Source: Legionella bozemanae (GTDB lineage Bacteria > Pseudomonadota > Gammaproteobacteria > Legionellales > Legionellaceae). Taken from it: a stretch of 64,000 nucleotides of DNA. Every line of letters begins with the position of its first letter. The first letter of the stretch is position 1. Under the pieces are notes generated by a model, which did no database searches, had not been told where the DNA came from, and saw nothing but the letters and a program-made list of their open reading frames with translations. Location: NCBI RefSeq assembly GCF_001648595.1, contig NZ_LBAW01000021.1, positions 1 to 64,000 on the forward strand. Direction: 5' to 3'. Of the stretch, positions 44,157 to 51,892 are shown one piece after another. A program made the translations under genes and the position numbers.

Positions 44157-45104
44157 CTAATCCAGTGTAATAAAATCTGAGGGTTCTCTGTCAATAAACT
44201 GTTTTATCAATTGTTGCCAAAAAGGGCGATACAAAGCATTAAATAAAGGATGTGAATCATCAACGGGAAAGCAGGGGCCATGATTCACTTCCAGTAACCA
44301 AAGCCTCCCATTTTCTTCAATCATAAAATCAAAACCAAAACAGGCAATCCGAGGCTGGTTATCTTGCCAAATCGTTGCAAATCGATCTTTCAAAGTCTTT
44401 ATTACGAGTTGACAGATAGAAATAATGCTTGATTTATAGGGTTGGAAAATTGCCATCTCATCACTTAAGCGTTGAACGACATTAAATCGTTCATCACTAA
44501 GATGTTCGTTGGTAAGATGAGACTCCATTTGGCTGAAATTGTCTTCTTGATAAGGTTTTAAGGCAATATTTAAATAGCCGCTAGGAAAGAGTGCTGACCC
44601 TGCATGTGTAGATACAACTAACAATTGTCTAATGGAAAATTTATGACCTGATACTGGCCCTTGGATTAGCAACGGCTTAGCAATATAACGTTGCAGCACC
44701 TGGGGTCCTCCCATACGCTGATGTGAGAGAAAATGTGCCTCAACATCATTTAAATCATGAAATATATGAATATGTTGGCCATTATTTAACATGGAGGGTT
44801 TTAATATCCAAGGTATTTTGGCAGATTGTGAATTATCAATTTTAGCTAATACAGAAGGCCAAGTTTGATCATCGATAAAAAAGGTTTCAGGCATCAAATA
44901 TTTGAGTTGATTTGCTTGTAGAAAGGCTGCCAGCAGATGTTTGTATTCCAATGTTTCGCTAACCACTGGTGAAAACTGAAGCCAGGCTTCATTGACCGAC
45001 GCCAGAGTCGAAAACCTGCTTGGCTTCCATCCATCGGCCTTTAAAAAACGCGCTAAATTAGCATGTGTTGGCGAGGTTTCTGCTGCTAAATGAAATTTTC
45101 TCAT
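44157..45104 (-). CDS. Tubulin-tyrosine-ligase-like ATP-grasp protein
   Basis: A 315-residue protein with the ATP-grasp order of the TTL family: PWILKPSMLNNGQHIHIF (ATP lysine and Gly-rich turn), QVLQRYIAKPLLI, GHKFSIRQLLVVS, ESHLTNEHLSD (SH-x-TN motif of TTLs) and CFGFDFMIEENGRLWLLEVN (metal-binding Glu and Asn). TTL enzymes join an amino acid to a protein carboxyl end or side chain, often tubulin; bacterial members are rare and their substrates unknown. No signal peptide. Eukaryote-like ancestry and the company of other effector-like genes suggest action in a host, which is inference. Confidence 0.8.
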   Translation of the reverse strand: MRKFHLAAETSPTHANLARFLKADGWKPSRFSTLASVNEAWLQFSPVVSETLEYKHLLAAFLQANQLKYLMPETFFIDDQTWPSVLAKIDNSQSAKIPWILKPSMLNNGQHIHIFHDLNDVEAHFLSHQRMGGPQVLQRYIAKPLLIQGPVSGHKFSIRQLLVVSTHAGSALFPSGYLNIALKPYQEDNFSQMESHLTNEHLSDERFNVVQRLSDEMAIFQPYKSSIISICQLVIKTLKDRFATIWQDNQPRIACFGFDFMIEENGRLWLLEVNHGPCFPVDDSHPLFNALYRPFWQQLIKQFIDREPSDFITLD

Positions 45105-45313
45105 AATCTTTTATCAATCTAACATTTCATAACAAGTATAGCCTTGATTCGATGAAGTAGTAAGGCGAAATTTAGGAGAAAAATCGTACCGTTTAAGGGA
45201 CAGGGATTATCTCTATCTGTAATTTTTTAGTCTTTTTAATATATTTCTCATTCTGAACGTTAAACACCAACATCACAGCAGACGAATTAGATATACTGTC
45301 TGACAGTCGCTAT

Positions 45314-45514
45314 ATGTCATCATTCTGGGGGCCCAGTGTGCGGATGAAAATATCACCACCGCAACAACAAACAGGAACTTCAAATTGGACATCTTTTTTT
45401 CAGAGTAAAAGTGGGGTAACGGAGGCTGTCCCAAGTCAATCTAGAAAACACGAACAACCTAAATCTGAGGAAGAAAATGATGAAGACTCGCACCTTACTA
45501 AAAAGAGACGGTAA
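45314..45514 (+). CDS. Small polar protein with basic end
   Basis: A 66-residue disordered, Ser/Gln-rich product ending in an acidic run (KSEEENDEDSHLTK) and KKRR. An acidic E-block-like stretch near the C-terminus fits a Dot/Icm signal and KKRR a nuclear signal, but the sequence is short and simple. The ribosome binding site is weak. It may be a real small effector or chance; it precedes the cupin gene by 46 bases. Confidence 0.35.
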   Translation: MSSFWGPSVRMKISPPQQQTGTSNWTSFFQSKSGVTEAVPSQSRKHEQPKSEEENDEDSHLTKKRR

Positions 45515-45560
45515 GCTTTTGTGCTATATTAGAGCTAATGCACTATAAAGGGAGTTATAA

Positions 45561-45917
45561 ATGACTAATATGAAATTAAAGAGTTTAGATACCCCTGATG
45601 AACTTCGTAAATTACCTAAAACAAAAATTGAAGTTGTGAATTTTGAAGAAGTTACAGTGATGCGTGTAACCTTTCAGCCCGGATGGAAATGGTCTGAATG
45701 TCTCAAACCAACAGTTGGAACCAAAAGTTGCGAAGCATCCCATGTTAATTACATTATCTCTGGGCGAATTGTTGTGGCAATGGATAATGGCGAGCAAAAA
45801 GAAATGGGTCCTGGCGATGTTGCTATTATTCCGCCTGGACATGATGCATGGGTAATTGGTAATGAGCCTTGCACTGCGATTGATTTCAGTGCAGGCAAAA
45901 TGTACGGAAAAGCTTGA
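45561..45917 (+). CDS. Single-domain cupin protein
   Basis: A 118-residue cupin. The barrel motifs are VTFQPGWKWSECLKPTVGTK, HVNYIISGRIVVAMDNGEQ and GPGDVAIIPPGHDAWVIG. Only some metal ligands are present: His62 lies in the second strand and His93 in PPGHDAW, with the first-motif histidines replaced. It may bind a small ligand without redox chemistry. AAGGGAG lies just before the ATG. The AhpD-like gene follows by 55 bases on the same strand, suggesting an operon. Confidence 0.8.
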   Translation: MTNMKLKSLDTPDELRKLPKTKIEVVNFEEVTVMRVTFQPGWKWSECLKPTVGTKSCEASHVNYIISGRIVVAMDNGEQKEMGPGDVAIIPPGHDAWVIGNEPCTAIDFSAGKMYGKA

Positions 45918-45972
45918 ATTCGTCAATATTCACTAAAGAAAATCTGAAATTTTCATAGCAGGGAGCGGCATA

Positions 45973-46410
45973 ATGAACAACGCACGAATTGATTTTAATA
46001 AATTTCCTGATGCAATTCAGGCGATATTTGCTCTTGAAAAGTATGTGAATAGCAGTGGCTTGGAAAAATCTCTTCTTGAGCTGGTTAAGCTGCGTGCGTC
46101 ACAAATTAATGGCTGTGCTTATTGTGTTGACATGCATACTGCGGATGCAAAAAAAGAAGGTGAGTCTGATCGCCGTCTCCATGCTGTAGTTGTATGGAGA
46201 GAAACTCCTTTTTTTACTCCTCGTGAACGAGCAGCTTTGGCTTGGACTGAAGCCGTTACTTTACTATCAGAGACACATGCTCCTGATGCGCTTTATAATG
46301 AACTCCTAACATGTTTCAATGAAAAGGAAGTTATTGATCTTACTATGGCAATTGTCACCATTAACAGTTGGAATCGTATGGCAGTTAGTTTTCGCAAATC
46401 TCCAAGCTAA
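45973..46410 (+). CDS. AhpD-like alkylhydroperoxidase / carboxymuconolactone decarboxylase family protein
   Basis: A 145-residue all-helical protein with the AhpD core LVKLRASQINGCAYCVDMHT. The Cys-x-x-Cys pair, the upstream Glu and the downstream His make the proton-relay and disulfide site. The family reduces peroxides or is of uncertain redox role. GGGAGCGG lies 5 to 12 bases before the ATG. It follows the cupin gene and probably shares its transcript. Confidence 0.9.
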   Translation: MNNARIDFNKFPDAIQAIFALEKYVNSSGLEKSLLELVKLRASQINGCAYCVDMHTADAKKEGESDRRLHAVVVWRETPFFTPRERAALAWTEAVTLLSETHAPDALYNELLTCFNEKEVIDLTMAIVTINSWNRMAVSFRKSPS

Positions 46411-46568
46411 AAAGTGCAGAATATTGGATTAAGAAAAATAATTGAAAAGAAAACTATACGAAACAAATGGATTCATATAAAAAACTTGGCTTGGAAACGC
46501 TTTTTCAAACGTTTACACCGGAAAAGTAGTTAAGGAAATGGTCGAAAATAACTTCTTTGTTCAAATTG

Positions 46569-46844
46569 TTATGAGTTCTTATTCTTAAGGTAATAAAATA
46601 AAAAAAGCACAAAGAAATAAATAAACAGAGGTTTAATAAAAAAATTAAATATTACAATTAACTGTAAAAACACGCTGGTTGAACCCCATAATATTTGAAC
46701 TAGTTTTAAAGTATCCAACGGTTGATAGGGCTTTATATATAACAACAGCGTAATATGCTTAATAATAAAAAAACCGAGTGTGGCGCACAAAAAAGCAATT
46801 ATATGCCTCACCGAATATAGCATTAGACCCTGAGTTTTTTTCAT
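46569..46844 (-). CDS. Small membrane protein
   Basis: A 91-residue protein with two or three hydrophobic helices (about 10-35, 49-66 and 67-86) and little else. It lies 35 bases after an SDR gene on the same strand and is probably co-transcribed. No family is recognised. The strong hydrophobic pattern favours a real gene. Confidence 0.5.
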   Translation of the reverse strand: MKKTQGLMLYSVRHIIAFLCATLGFFIIKHITLLLYIKPYQPLDTLKLVQILWGSTSVFLQLIVIFNFFIKPLFIYFFVLFLFYYLKNKNS

Positions 46845-46879
46845 TATTTTGCCTGTTATTCAAAATCACTTATCTCCAT

Positions 46880-47740
46880 TTAGCTATTTACTATGACTCC
46901 TCCATTAGGATGCAGAACTTGTCCAGTCATATAGGAAGAGTCTTCAGAGGCAAGATATAAATATGCTGGAGCAATTTCATAAGGTTGAGCAGCACGGTTC
47001 ATAGGTACTTGACCACCAAAATGACTGACCTCTTCAGCATTAAAACTCGAGGGAATTAAAGGTGTCCATACAGGACCAGGTGCTACGGCATTCACTCGAA
47101 TACCTCGTTTTATTAAATTTTGCGAGAGAGAGCGAGTAAAAGCTACTAATGCTCCTTTTGTAGCAGCATAATCAATTAAATGGTCATTTCCTTTGTAGGC
47201 CGTGACAGAGGTTGTATTTATAATAACAGCACCATTTTGTAAAAATGGCAATAAAGCTTTTACCATGTAAAAGCAAGAAAAAAAGTTAGTTTTAAATGTT
47301 TTCTCCATTTGCTCGCAACTAATATCCTCTATGGTATCTTGAGGATATTGCATTGCAATGTTATTGATTAAAATATCAATTTTACCGCATTGTTCGAGAG
47401 ATATTTTACAAAGAGTCTCACAAGCAGAATACTCTTGTAAATCTCCATGGCTTAACCAACATTTTTGCCCTATTTTTTCTATCATGTTTTTAGTTATTTT
47501 TGCATCTTCATGTTCATTTAAGTAATGAATATAAATATCGGCTCCTTCTTGAGCAAATAAGCAGGCTACTGCTCTGCCAATACCGCTATCGCCTCCAGTG
47601 ATCAATGCTTTTTTGCTCATTAACTTATTACTTGCTCGATGATGAGGAGATATAAAAATGGGCTTTGGATGCATTTTTTCTTCGCTGCCTGGCTGTTTGT
47701 TTTGATGTTGCGGCGGTTGTTGAAGAGTGTTCTTTTTCAT
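46880..47740 (-). CDS. SDR family oxidoreductase, YhxC/YghA-like
   Basis: A 286-residue reductase with an N-terminal polar extension (1-42, Gln/Pro/His-rich) before the Rossmann core, as in the YghA/YhxC stress-linked group. KALITGGDSGIGRAVA is the cofactor loop, DILINNIAMQ the NN motif, INTTSVTAY the serine strand and DYAATKGALVAFT the Tyr-Lys pair. Substrate not known; group members are named as glucose or aldehyde reductases. It heads a two-gene unit with the small membrane gene after it. Confidence 0.9.
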   Translation of the reverse strand: MKKNTLQQPPQHQNKQPGSEEKMHPKPIFISPHHRASNKLMSKKALITGGDSGIGRAVACLFAQEGADIYIHYLNEHEDAKITKNMIEKIGQKCWLSHGDLQEYSACETLCKISLEQCGKIDILINNIAMQYPQDTIEDISCEQMEKTFKTNFFSCFYMVKALLPFLQNGAVIINTTSVTAYKGNDHLIDYAATKGALVAFTRSLSQNLIKRGIRVNAVAPGPVWTPLIPSSFNAEEVSHFGGQVPMNRAAQPYEIAPAYLYLASEDSSYMTGQVLHPNGGVIVNS

Positions 47741-47932
47741 GATGAATTCCTTTTAAAAGAAAAAATTAATTTTTAAAGAATATATTATCTAATAGCTTCT
47801 GATTTAATTTCGATTTGCGATTTTTTGCGGAATAACAGATAGGAATTGGTTTCTTCCATGGTTATTAATTAATCATAGAAGAAAAAATAATGTTTGCTCT
47901 TTTTATTCATAATATTTTTGAGAGTAAATTTT

Positions 47933-48532
47933 TTAAATTAAAAACTTATAGAGTTTATAACCTAAAAGAATCGCAGAATTTAATATAAAAAATAAAATAA
48001 GCGTATAAATAACTATAAAAAAAAGGGCACCTATTAAAAGAAGTCCATCTCTTTCAATTAATCCTGTAGCAACTGCAATAATGGCAAAAGAAAAAATAAA
48101 GTCTACATAAGGAATGGGAAGCATTAAAAAAATGCTTAAAAAGAAGATAAAAACAATAAAAAAATATTTTATTGGGCTTGAGCTAAGAAAAACCCATCTT
48201 CTTTCGATGTATTTTTCAAGAAACTGCACATAAGGAATTACTTTTATTATTCCTTTATTAATATCATCAGGTATTTTTTTATTTTTAAGTTTTTGAGGAA
48301 GCCATATTTTATTGTGCCTCACTAAAAGTTGAAGTGTTATTAATGCTATGGAAATGCCAAATATTAAAGAAAAGCCCGGAATAAAAGCCAAAGGAGTTGC
48401 AGGAGGAATTGCTAATAAAATAATCAAAAAGAAATGATCTTGTTCGTGAAATTTATTTAATATGTTGCCAAGAGTATCGTCTTTTGCTTTTTCTTCTTTA
48501 ATTAATTTTTTCAATCGACTCGATATTTTCAT
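47933..48532 (-). CDS. exoD: ExoD family membrane protein
   Basis: A 199-residue inner-membrane protein with four or more helices. The conserved ExoD phrases are LLAIPPATPLAFIPGFSLIFG, RHNKIWLPQKLK and PIPYVDFIFSFAIIAVATGL followed by IERDGLLLI. ExoD was linked to exopolysaccharide production and alkali tolerance in rhizobia; its mechanism is unknown. Single gene between the SDR and a larger membrane protein. Confidence 0.85.
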   Translation of the reverse strand: MKISSRLKKLIKEEKAKDDTLGNILNKFHEQDHFFLIILLAIPPATPLAFIPGFSLIFGISIALITLQLLVRHNKIWLPQKLKNKKIPDDINKGIIKVIPYVQFLEKYIERRWVFLSSSPIKYFFIVFIFFLSIFLMLPIPYVDFIFSFAIIAVATGLIERDGLLLIGALFFIVIYTLILFFILNSAILLGYKLYKFLI

Positions 48533-48631
48533 TTAGTCTCTGTCGGGTTCAATTTATTTTTGTTTGTAATCAAATAACTTTCCGTAATCTAAGTTTTTAG
48601 TTTACGGCAGTTATTTGAAAATTTACACTAT

Positions 48632-49237
48632 TTATAAAGGAGTACCCTGTTCTTCTTTTTTACAACGCATTCCATAGCATGCACTAATACAACTTGATAA
48701 GGCGCCGAGGAAGAATAAAATAAAAAGAATCCAACCGCTCCAAGCTAAGTGTTTCGGATTGGCATTGGTCATTTTTTCTGCAGGGGCATTTTGTTGCGGT
48801 GTTACTGAAACATTGACGTCTGCTGCAGAAAGTTGGGTGGGAGCTAGAGCTGGATTCAAATTTTCTTCATGAAAGGCAACATAGTGAGTCATAGGCATGA
48901 TTAACAGAACACTTAACATTAAAGCCAAACTCCAGGTAATAAACCCATAGATTACTCCGCCATGACAATAACAATGATAGAATCGGGCTAAATAACCCGC
49001 AACAAATCCTGCAACGCCCATTGAAACAATCACCCCGATTAATAAACCTAAAACTCCACCAAGAGCCACGGTAGTTGCACCATTAGGCCCTGCGGAATAG
49101 GCACTTAAACCAATTGCCATACTAAAAATATTCAGTAAAAAGCCGAGCCCTACACCCACAAATGCCCCGGCAATAATTGCAGACCAATGCAGTTGGGTTG
49201 TAGTAGTTTTATAACATTTTTGATTGTCCGTAATCAT
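48632..49237 (-). CDS. Polytopic membrane protein, YrzE/TIGR04086-like
   Basis: A 201-residue membrane protein. Helices at about residues 17-40, 52-75, 80-100 and 165-185 are split by a Gln/Asn/Ala-rich periplasmic loop. The first helix pair, WSAIIAGAFVGVGLGFLLN, resembles small stress-associated membrane proteins that enclose a Gly-rich pore-like pair. The ATG at 49237 is chosen because AAGGAT lies just before it; a longer frame to 49273 overlaps the microprotein gene. It lies 14 bases after that gene. Confidence 0.65.
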   Translation of the reverse strand: MITDNQKCYKTTTTQLHWSAIIAGAFVGVGLGFLLNIFSMAIGLSAYSAGPNGATTVALGGVLGLLIGVIVSMGVAGFVAGYLARFYHCYCHGGVIYGFITWSLALMLSVLLIMPMTHYVAFHEENLNPALAPTQLSAADVNVSVTPQQNAPAEKMTNANPKHLAWSGWILFILFFLGALSSCISACYGMRCKKEEQGTPL

Positions 49238-49251
49238 AAGAGTATCCTTAA

Positions 49252-49329
49252 TTAAATGTGAGAAATTAACCAAATTAACACTAATATACTAACCGGAACT
49301 CCTAGCAACCATGCAATAATATATCCCAT
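49252..49329 (-). CDS. 25-residue membrane microprotein
   Basis: GGAGAAAAATA lies just before an ATG at 49329, and the frame MGYIIAWLLGVPVSILVLIW continues for five residues to TAA. It is a single hydrophobic helix of the type found in many proteobacterial genomes next to small stress-linked membrane proteins. The next gene starts 14 bases on, so one transcript is likely. Confidence 0.6.
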   Translation of the reverse strand: MGYIIAWLLGVPVSILVLIWLISHI

Positions 49330-49485
49330 TATTTTTCTCCAAAAATTACTCTCAATTCGATTTTTTACTCTTCTTTAATTTATAGACTAAAAAATTATTC
49401 GGTTTTAACTTAAGCATTATTCTTTAAATTAATTTATTGATGCAGCTCATATTTTCTTTTCTTTCATTCGCTCCTCGAATTAAAA

Positions 49486-49848
49486 TTAGTGTACTGCATG
49501 GCTTTTGTGATGTGTGGTTTTTGCATGTTTTTTATGAGAAAAACCTTTATTTTTAGTTGCTAGAGCATGAGATCTTGTTGTTTTACTTCTTTTTCCAGCA
49601 AGCTTTTTTATTTTTCCTTCTGCTCCATTTGGAATATAAAGCCAAATAGAAAAAAGCTCGCTCATGTAATTGATATAATTAAGGTTATTTTTTAACAATA
49701 CATTCATCTGTTTTTCCATAAGATCGTAAGGTGTACGAATTTCACCGAATTCTTGGGGATGAATATAAGCAAAATTGAGAAACATTTTTTTACTTAGTTC
49801 CATAGTTAGTGGTATTGCGGATGATAAATGACTGTTCATGTCTTCCAT
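49486..49848 (-). CDS. Small basic protein with phasin-like helices and a His/Lys tail
   Basis: A 120-residue protein. The first 75 residues are helical (SSAIPLTMELSKKMFLNFAY, LLKNNLNYINYMSELFSIWL), somewhat like phasins. The last 40 are basic and His-rich (KRSKTTRSHALATKNK, HKKHAKTTHHKSH). AAGGAGA lies nine bases before the ATG. The tail could bind nucleic acid or metal. Family not certain. Confidence 0.6.
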   Translation of the reverse strand: MEDMNSHLSSAIPLTMELSKKMFLNFAYIHPQEFGEIRTPYDLMEKQMNVLLKNNLNYINYMSELFSIWLYIPNGAEGKIKKLAGKRSKTTRSHALATKNKGFSHKKHAKTTHHKSHAVH

Positions 49849-50097
49849 GTTTATCTCCTTATAAAACTGTTTAATTAATTATCATAGAAGAAAAAAAACC
49901 GAAGTCAAAAAATGAATGTATCACGAAAGAGGATTTTGATGTCCCTTATTCGAGAAGAATAAGATTGTTCTGTGGCTTGCGAATCTAAACGATCTAAGTG
50001 TAAAACCGGATGCTTATAACTAGAAACATTAATCGAATAAAACTAGATAAATAGTATTTCTCAGCCTATTTTTTAAAGAAGCATTCAAGGAGAAAAA

Positions 50098-50418
50098 ATG
50101 AAAAAGATAATGATAATTATAGGACTCTGGCTTTGGGGTTCATCTTTAATACATGCGGCAGAGACTATTCGTATTACAGTAACGACTAATGATCAAACTG
50201 CTGCGGGGATAGGATACATGGTAAATGGTAAAAAAACAGGAGGACCGGGTAAATTTTATATAGGAAATGGACCTAAAAACAGTAAGTATTTCTTTGGTTA
50301 CAGAAAAAAATCTGCTCAGGGACGAGATGTTTCTTGTGGTTCTCATAATTTAACAAAAGATAGTTATGTGATTTTACTCGCTAAAGGAAATAGGTGTAGA
50401 AGTATAGTAAGACGCTAA
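50098..50418 (+). CDS. Small secreted basic protein
   Basis: A 106-residue protein with a signal peptide (KKIMIIIGLWLWGSSLIHA, cleavage after HAA or IHA). The mature part is strand-rich and basic, with two cysteines that could pair (RDVSCGSHNL and GNRCRSI). AAGGAGA lies seven bases before the ATG. The role is unknown. It is followed 20 bases on by a DUF3309-like microprotein on the same strand. Confidence 0.65.
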   Translation: MKKIMIIIGLWLWGSSLIHAAETIRITVTTNDQTAAGIGYMVNGKKTGGPGKFYIGNGPKNSKYFFGYRKKSAQGRDVSCGSHNLTKDSYVILLAKGNRCRSIVRR

Positions 50419-50437
50419 TTATCTAAAAGACTTAATT

Positions 50438-50575
50438 ATGATTACATTAATTATACTCATCATACTTTTATTGGCAGTTCTTCCTACCTGGCCCTACAGT
50501 AGAGACTGGGGGTATTACCCAAGCGGCGGCGTTGGATTAATTTTACTCATATTAATTGTTTTCTTATTAATATGA
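50438..50575 (+). CDS. DUF3309-type 45-residue membrane protein
   Basis: A short frame that matches the small DUF3309 family over its whole length: ITLIILIILLLAVLPTWPYS, then RDWGYYPSGGVGLILLILIV. Two hydrophobic helices flank the conserved W-P-Y-S-R-x-W-G-Y-Y-P-S-G-G loop. Function unknown; the family is common in stress-linked gene clusters. It follows the small secreted protein gene by 20 bases. Confidence 0.85.
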   Translation: MITLIILIILLLAVLPTWPYSRDWGYYPSGGVGLILLILIVFLLI

Positions 50576-50650
50576 GATAATAGTTTTGTAGCTTGATAAG
50601 CGCGCTTTGGAATCTTTCTTATCCCTTCTCGTAATAAACAAGAGTAGTTT

Positions 50651-51625
50651 TTAGATACTGATATCAATGCCACCAGTGAGTCCATATTTGCTTTTCACTT
50701 GTGTTCCATAATAGTTTTGCATTATTGGGATATTCACCCCAAGATAACAAGAAATGATGTTCATATTGACTCTTAAGCCGGGTAATAAAAAGATACTATG
50801 TCCGCCGCTATTCTGATCGGTCAGGCCGGCAATATTATCTTTTGCAACATACTCGCCATTCAACTCCATGATGCCATCAATTTGAAATTGGGTATGTTCG
50901 TTTTTATAAAATGCTAAAACGGTTGCAAAATTATAATCAAATACCGAACCTAGCGTTGTTTCCTGCGTTCCTTCGGTACTTTGGGTGTAAATCAAATTCG
51001 AACTTAATGAAAACTTCTTATATTGTTTGGAAATAATAATTCCTGCAAATGGGGTCCAAGCACCACTTCCAGGCTGATCTGATGCGGAAAATAGAATGCC
51101 ATTGTTATCTCTTGCTGTCGTTTTACCTGTGGGGGCATTAATTCCCGAGAGCAATGCCAGGGAAACTGGATGTTTGGTTTCTTCAACCAATCGCCACAGA
51201 GAAAAGAAGTTAGCATCGCCTAATCCATAGCTATTTCCTAAAGGAGTCACGTTACCAACATGTGTTTCTTCATCAAAGCTCGCAGCAGCGAAGGAAGAGT
51301 TAAACACATAAGGAAGGCTTGCACCGATGGTTATATTGTTTCCAAGTCCATAAAATACTGTAAGGTAATTAGTCAATGCGGACTTTTGGTTTTCGGCTAA
51401 AGGATGCTCTAGCAGTACCTGATCAGAAAGGAGGCTATTGGGATAGTATTCTACTCGTTGACTTATACCTATTTCGCCTTTATCCAAAGTATCGGCAGTT
51501 GATGTAGTTATTGGGGAGCCCAGTCCTACGGAGTAACTGATTGATTTTTGAGGGAAAGTAGCTGCATAAAGATTTAAAAAAAAGCAGCAATACAAACAGA
51601 TTGCCCGTTTTAGAATTATTTTCAT
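50651..51625 (-). CDS. Outer-membrane channel-like protein (phenol MetA-type)
   Basis: A 324-residue protein with a signal peptide (about 1-21, ending YAA) and alternating strands to a C-terminal end GLTGGIDISI. YGLGNNITIGASLPYVF and SYGLGDANFFSLWRL followed by SLALLSGINAPTGKT are typical of the MetA-pathway-of-phenol-degradation transporter-like barrel. The usual final aromatic residue is absent. It should sit in the outer membrane as a channel for an unknown solute. Single gene, divergent from the glucanase. Confidence 0.75.
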   Translation of the reverse strand: MKIILKRAICLYCCFFLNLYAATFPQKSISYSVGLGSPITTSTADTLDKGEIGISQRVEYYPNSLLSDQVLLEHPLAENQKSALTNYLTVFYGLGNNITIGASLPYVFNSSFAAASFDEETHVGNVTPLGNSYGLGDANFFSLWRLVEETKHPVSLALLSGINAPTGKTTARDNNGILFSASDQPGSGAWTPFAGIIISKQYKKFSLSSNLIYTQSTEGTQETTLGSVFDYNFATVLAFYKNEHTQFQIDGIMELNGEYVAKDNIAGLTDQNSGGHSIFLLPGLRVNMNIISCYLGVNIPIMQNYYGTQVKSKYGLTGGIDISI

Positions 51626-51892
51626 TTCGTGAGTTTTTTAAATTTTATTGTAACTTAGATATTGGTAATGCCCAATAGCTTGCTGTCGATAAATGCCTAC
51701 ACGAGATAGCAAGACATTTAATCTAGTAGTATTGAAAGGTTATTGAACAATTGAAATAGCTTCAAAAGTACCATCAATTTCAATAAAGAATCAGAAAATT
51801 GTTTTATTAATCAAATAGTTGTAATTGGAGTACATTCGTTTTATATTTTTCAAGCCGTATTTTATAAATAACAAATTAACATGGAGCGTAAT

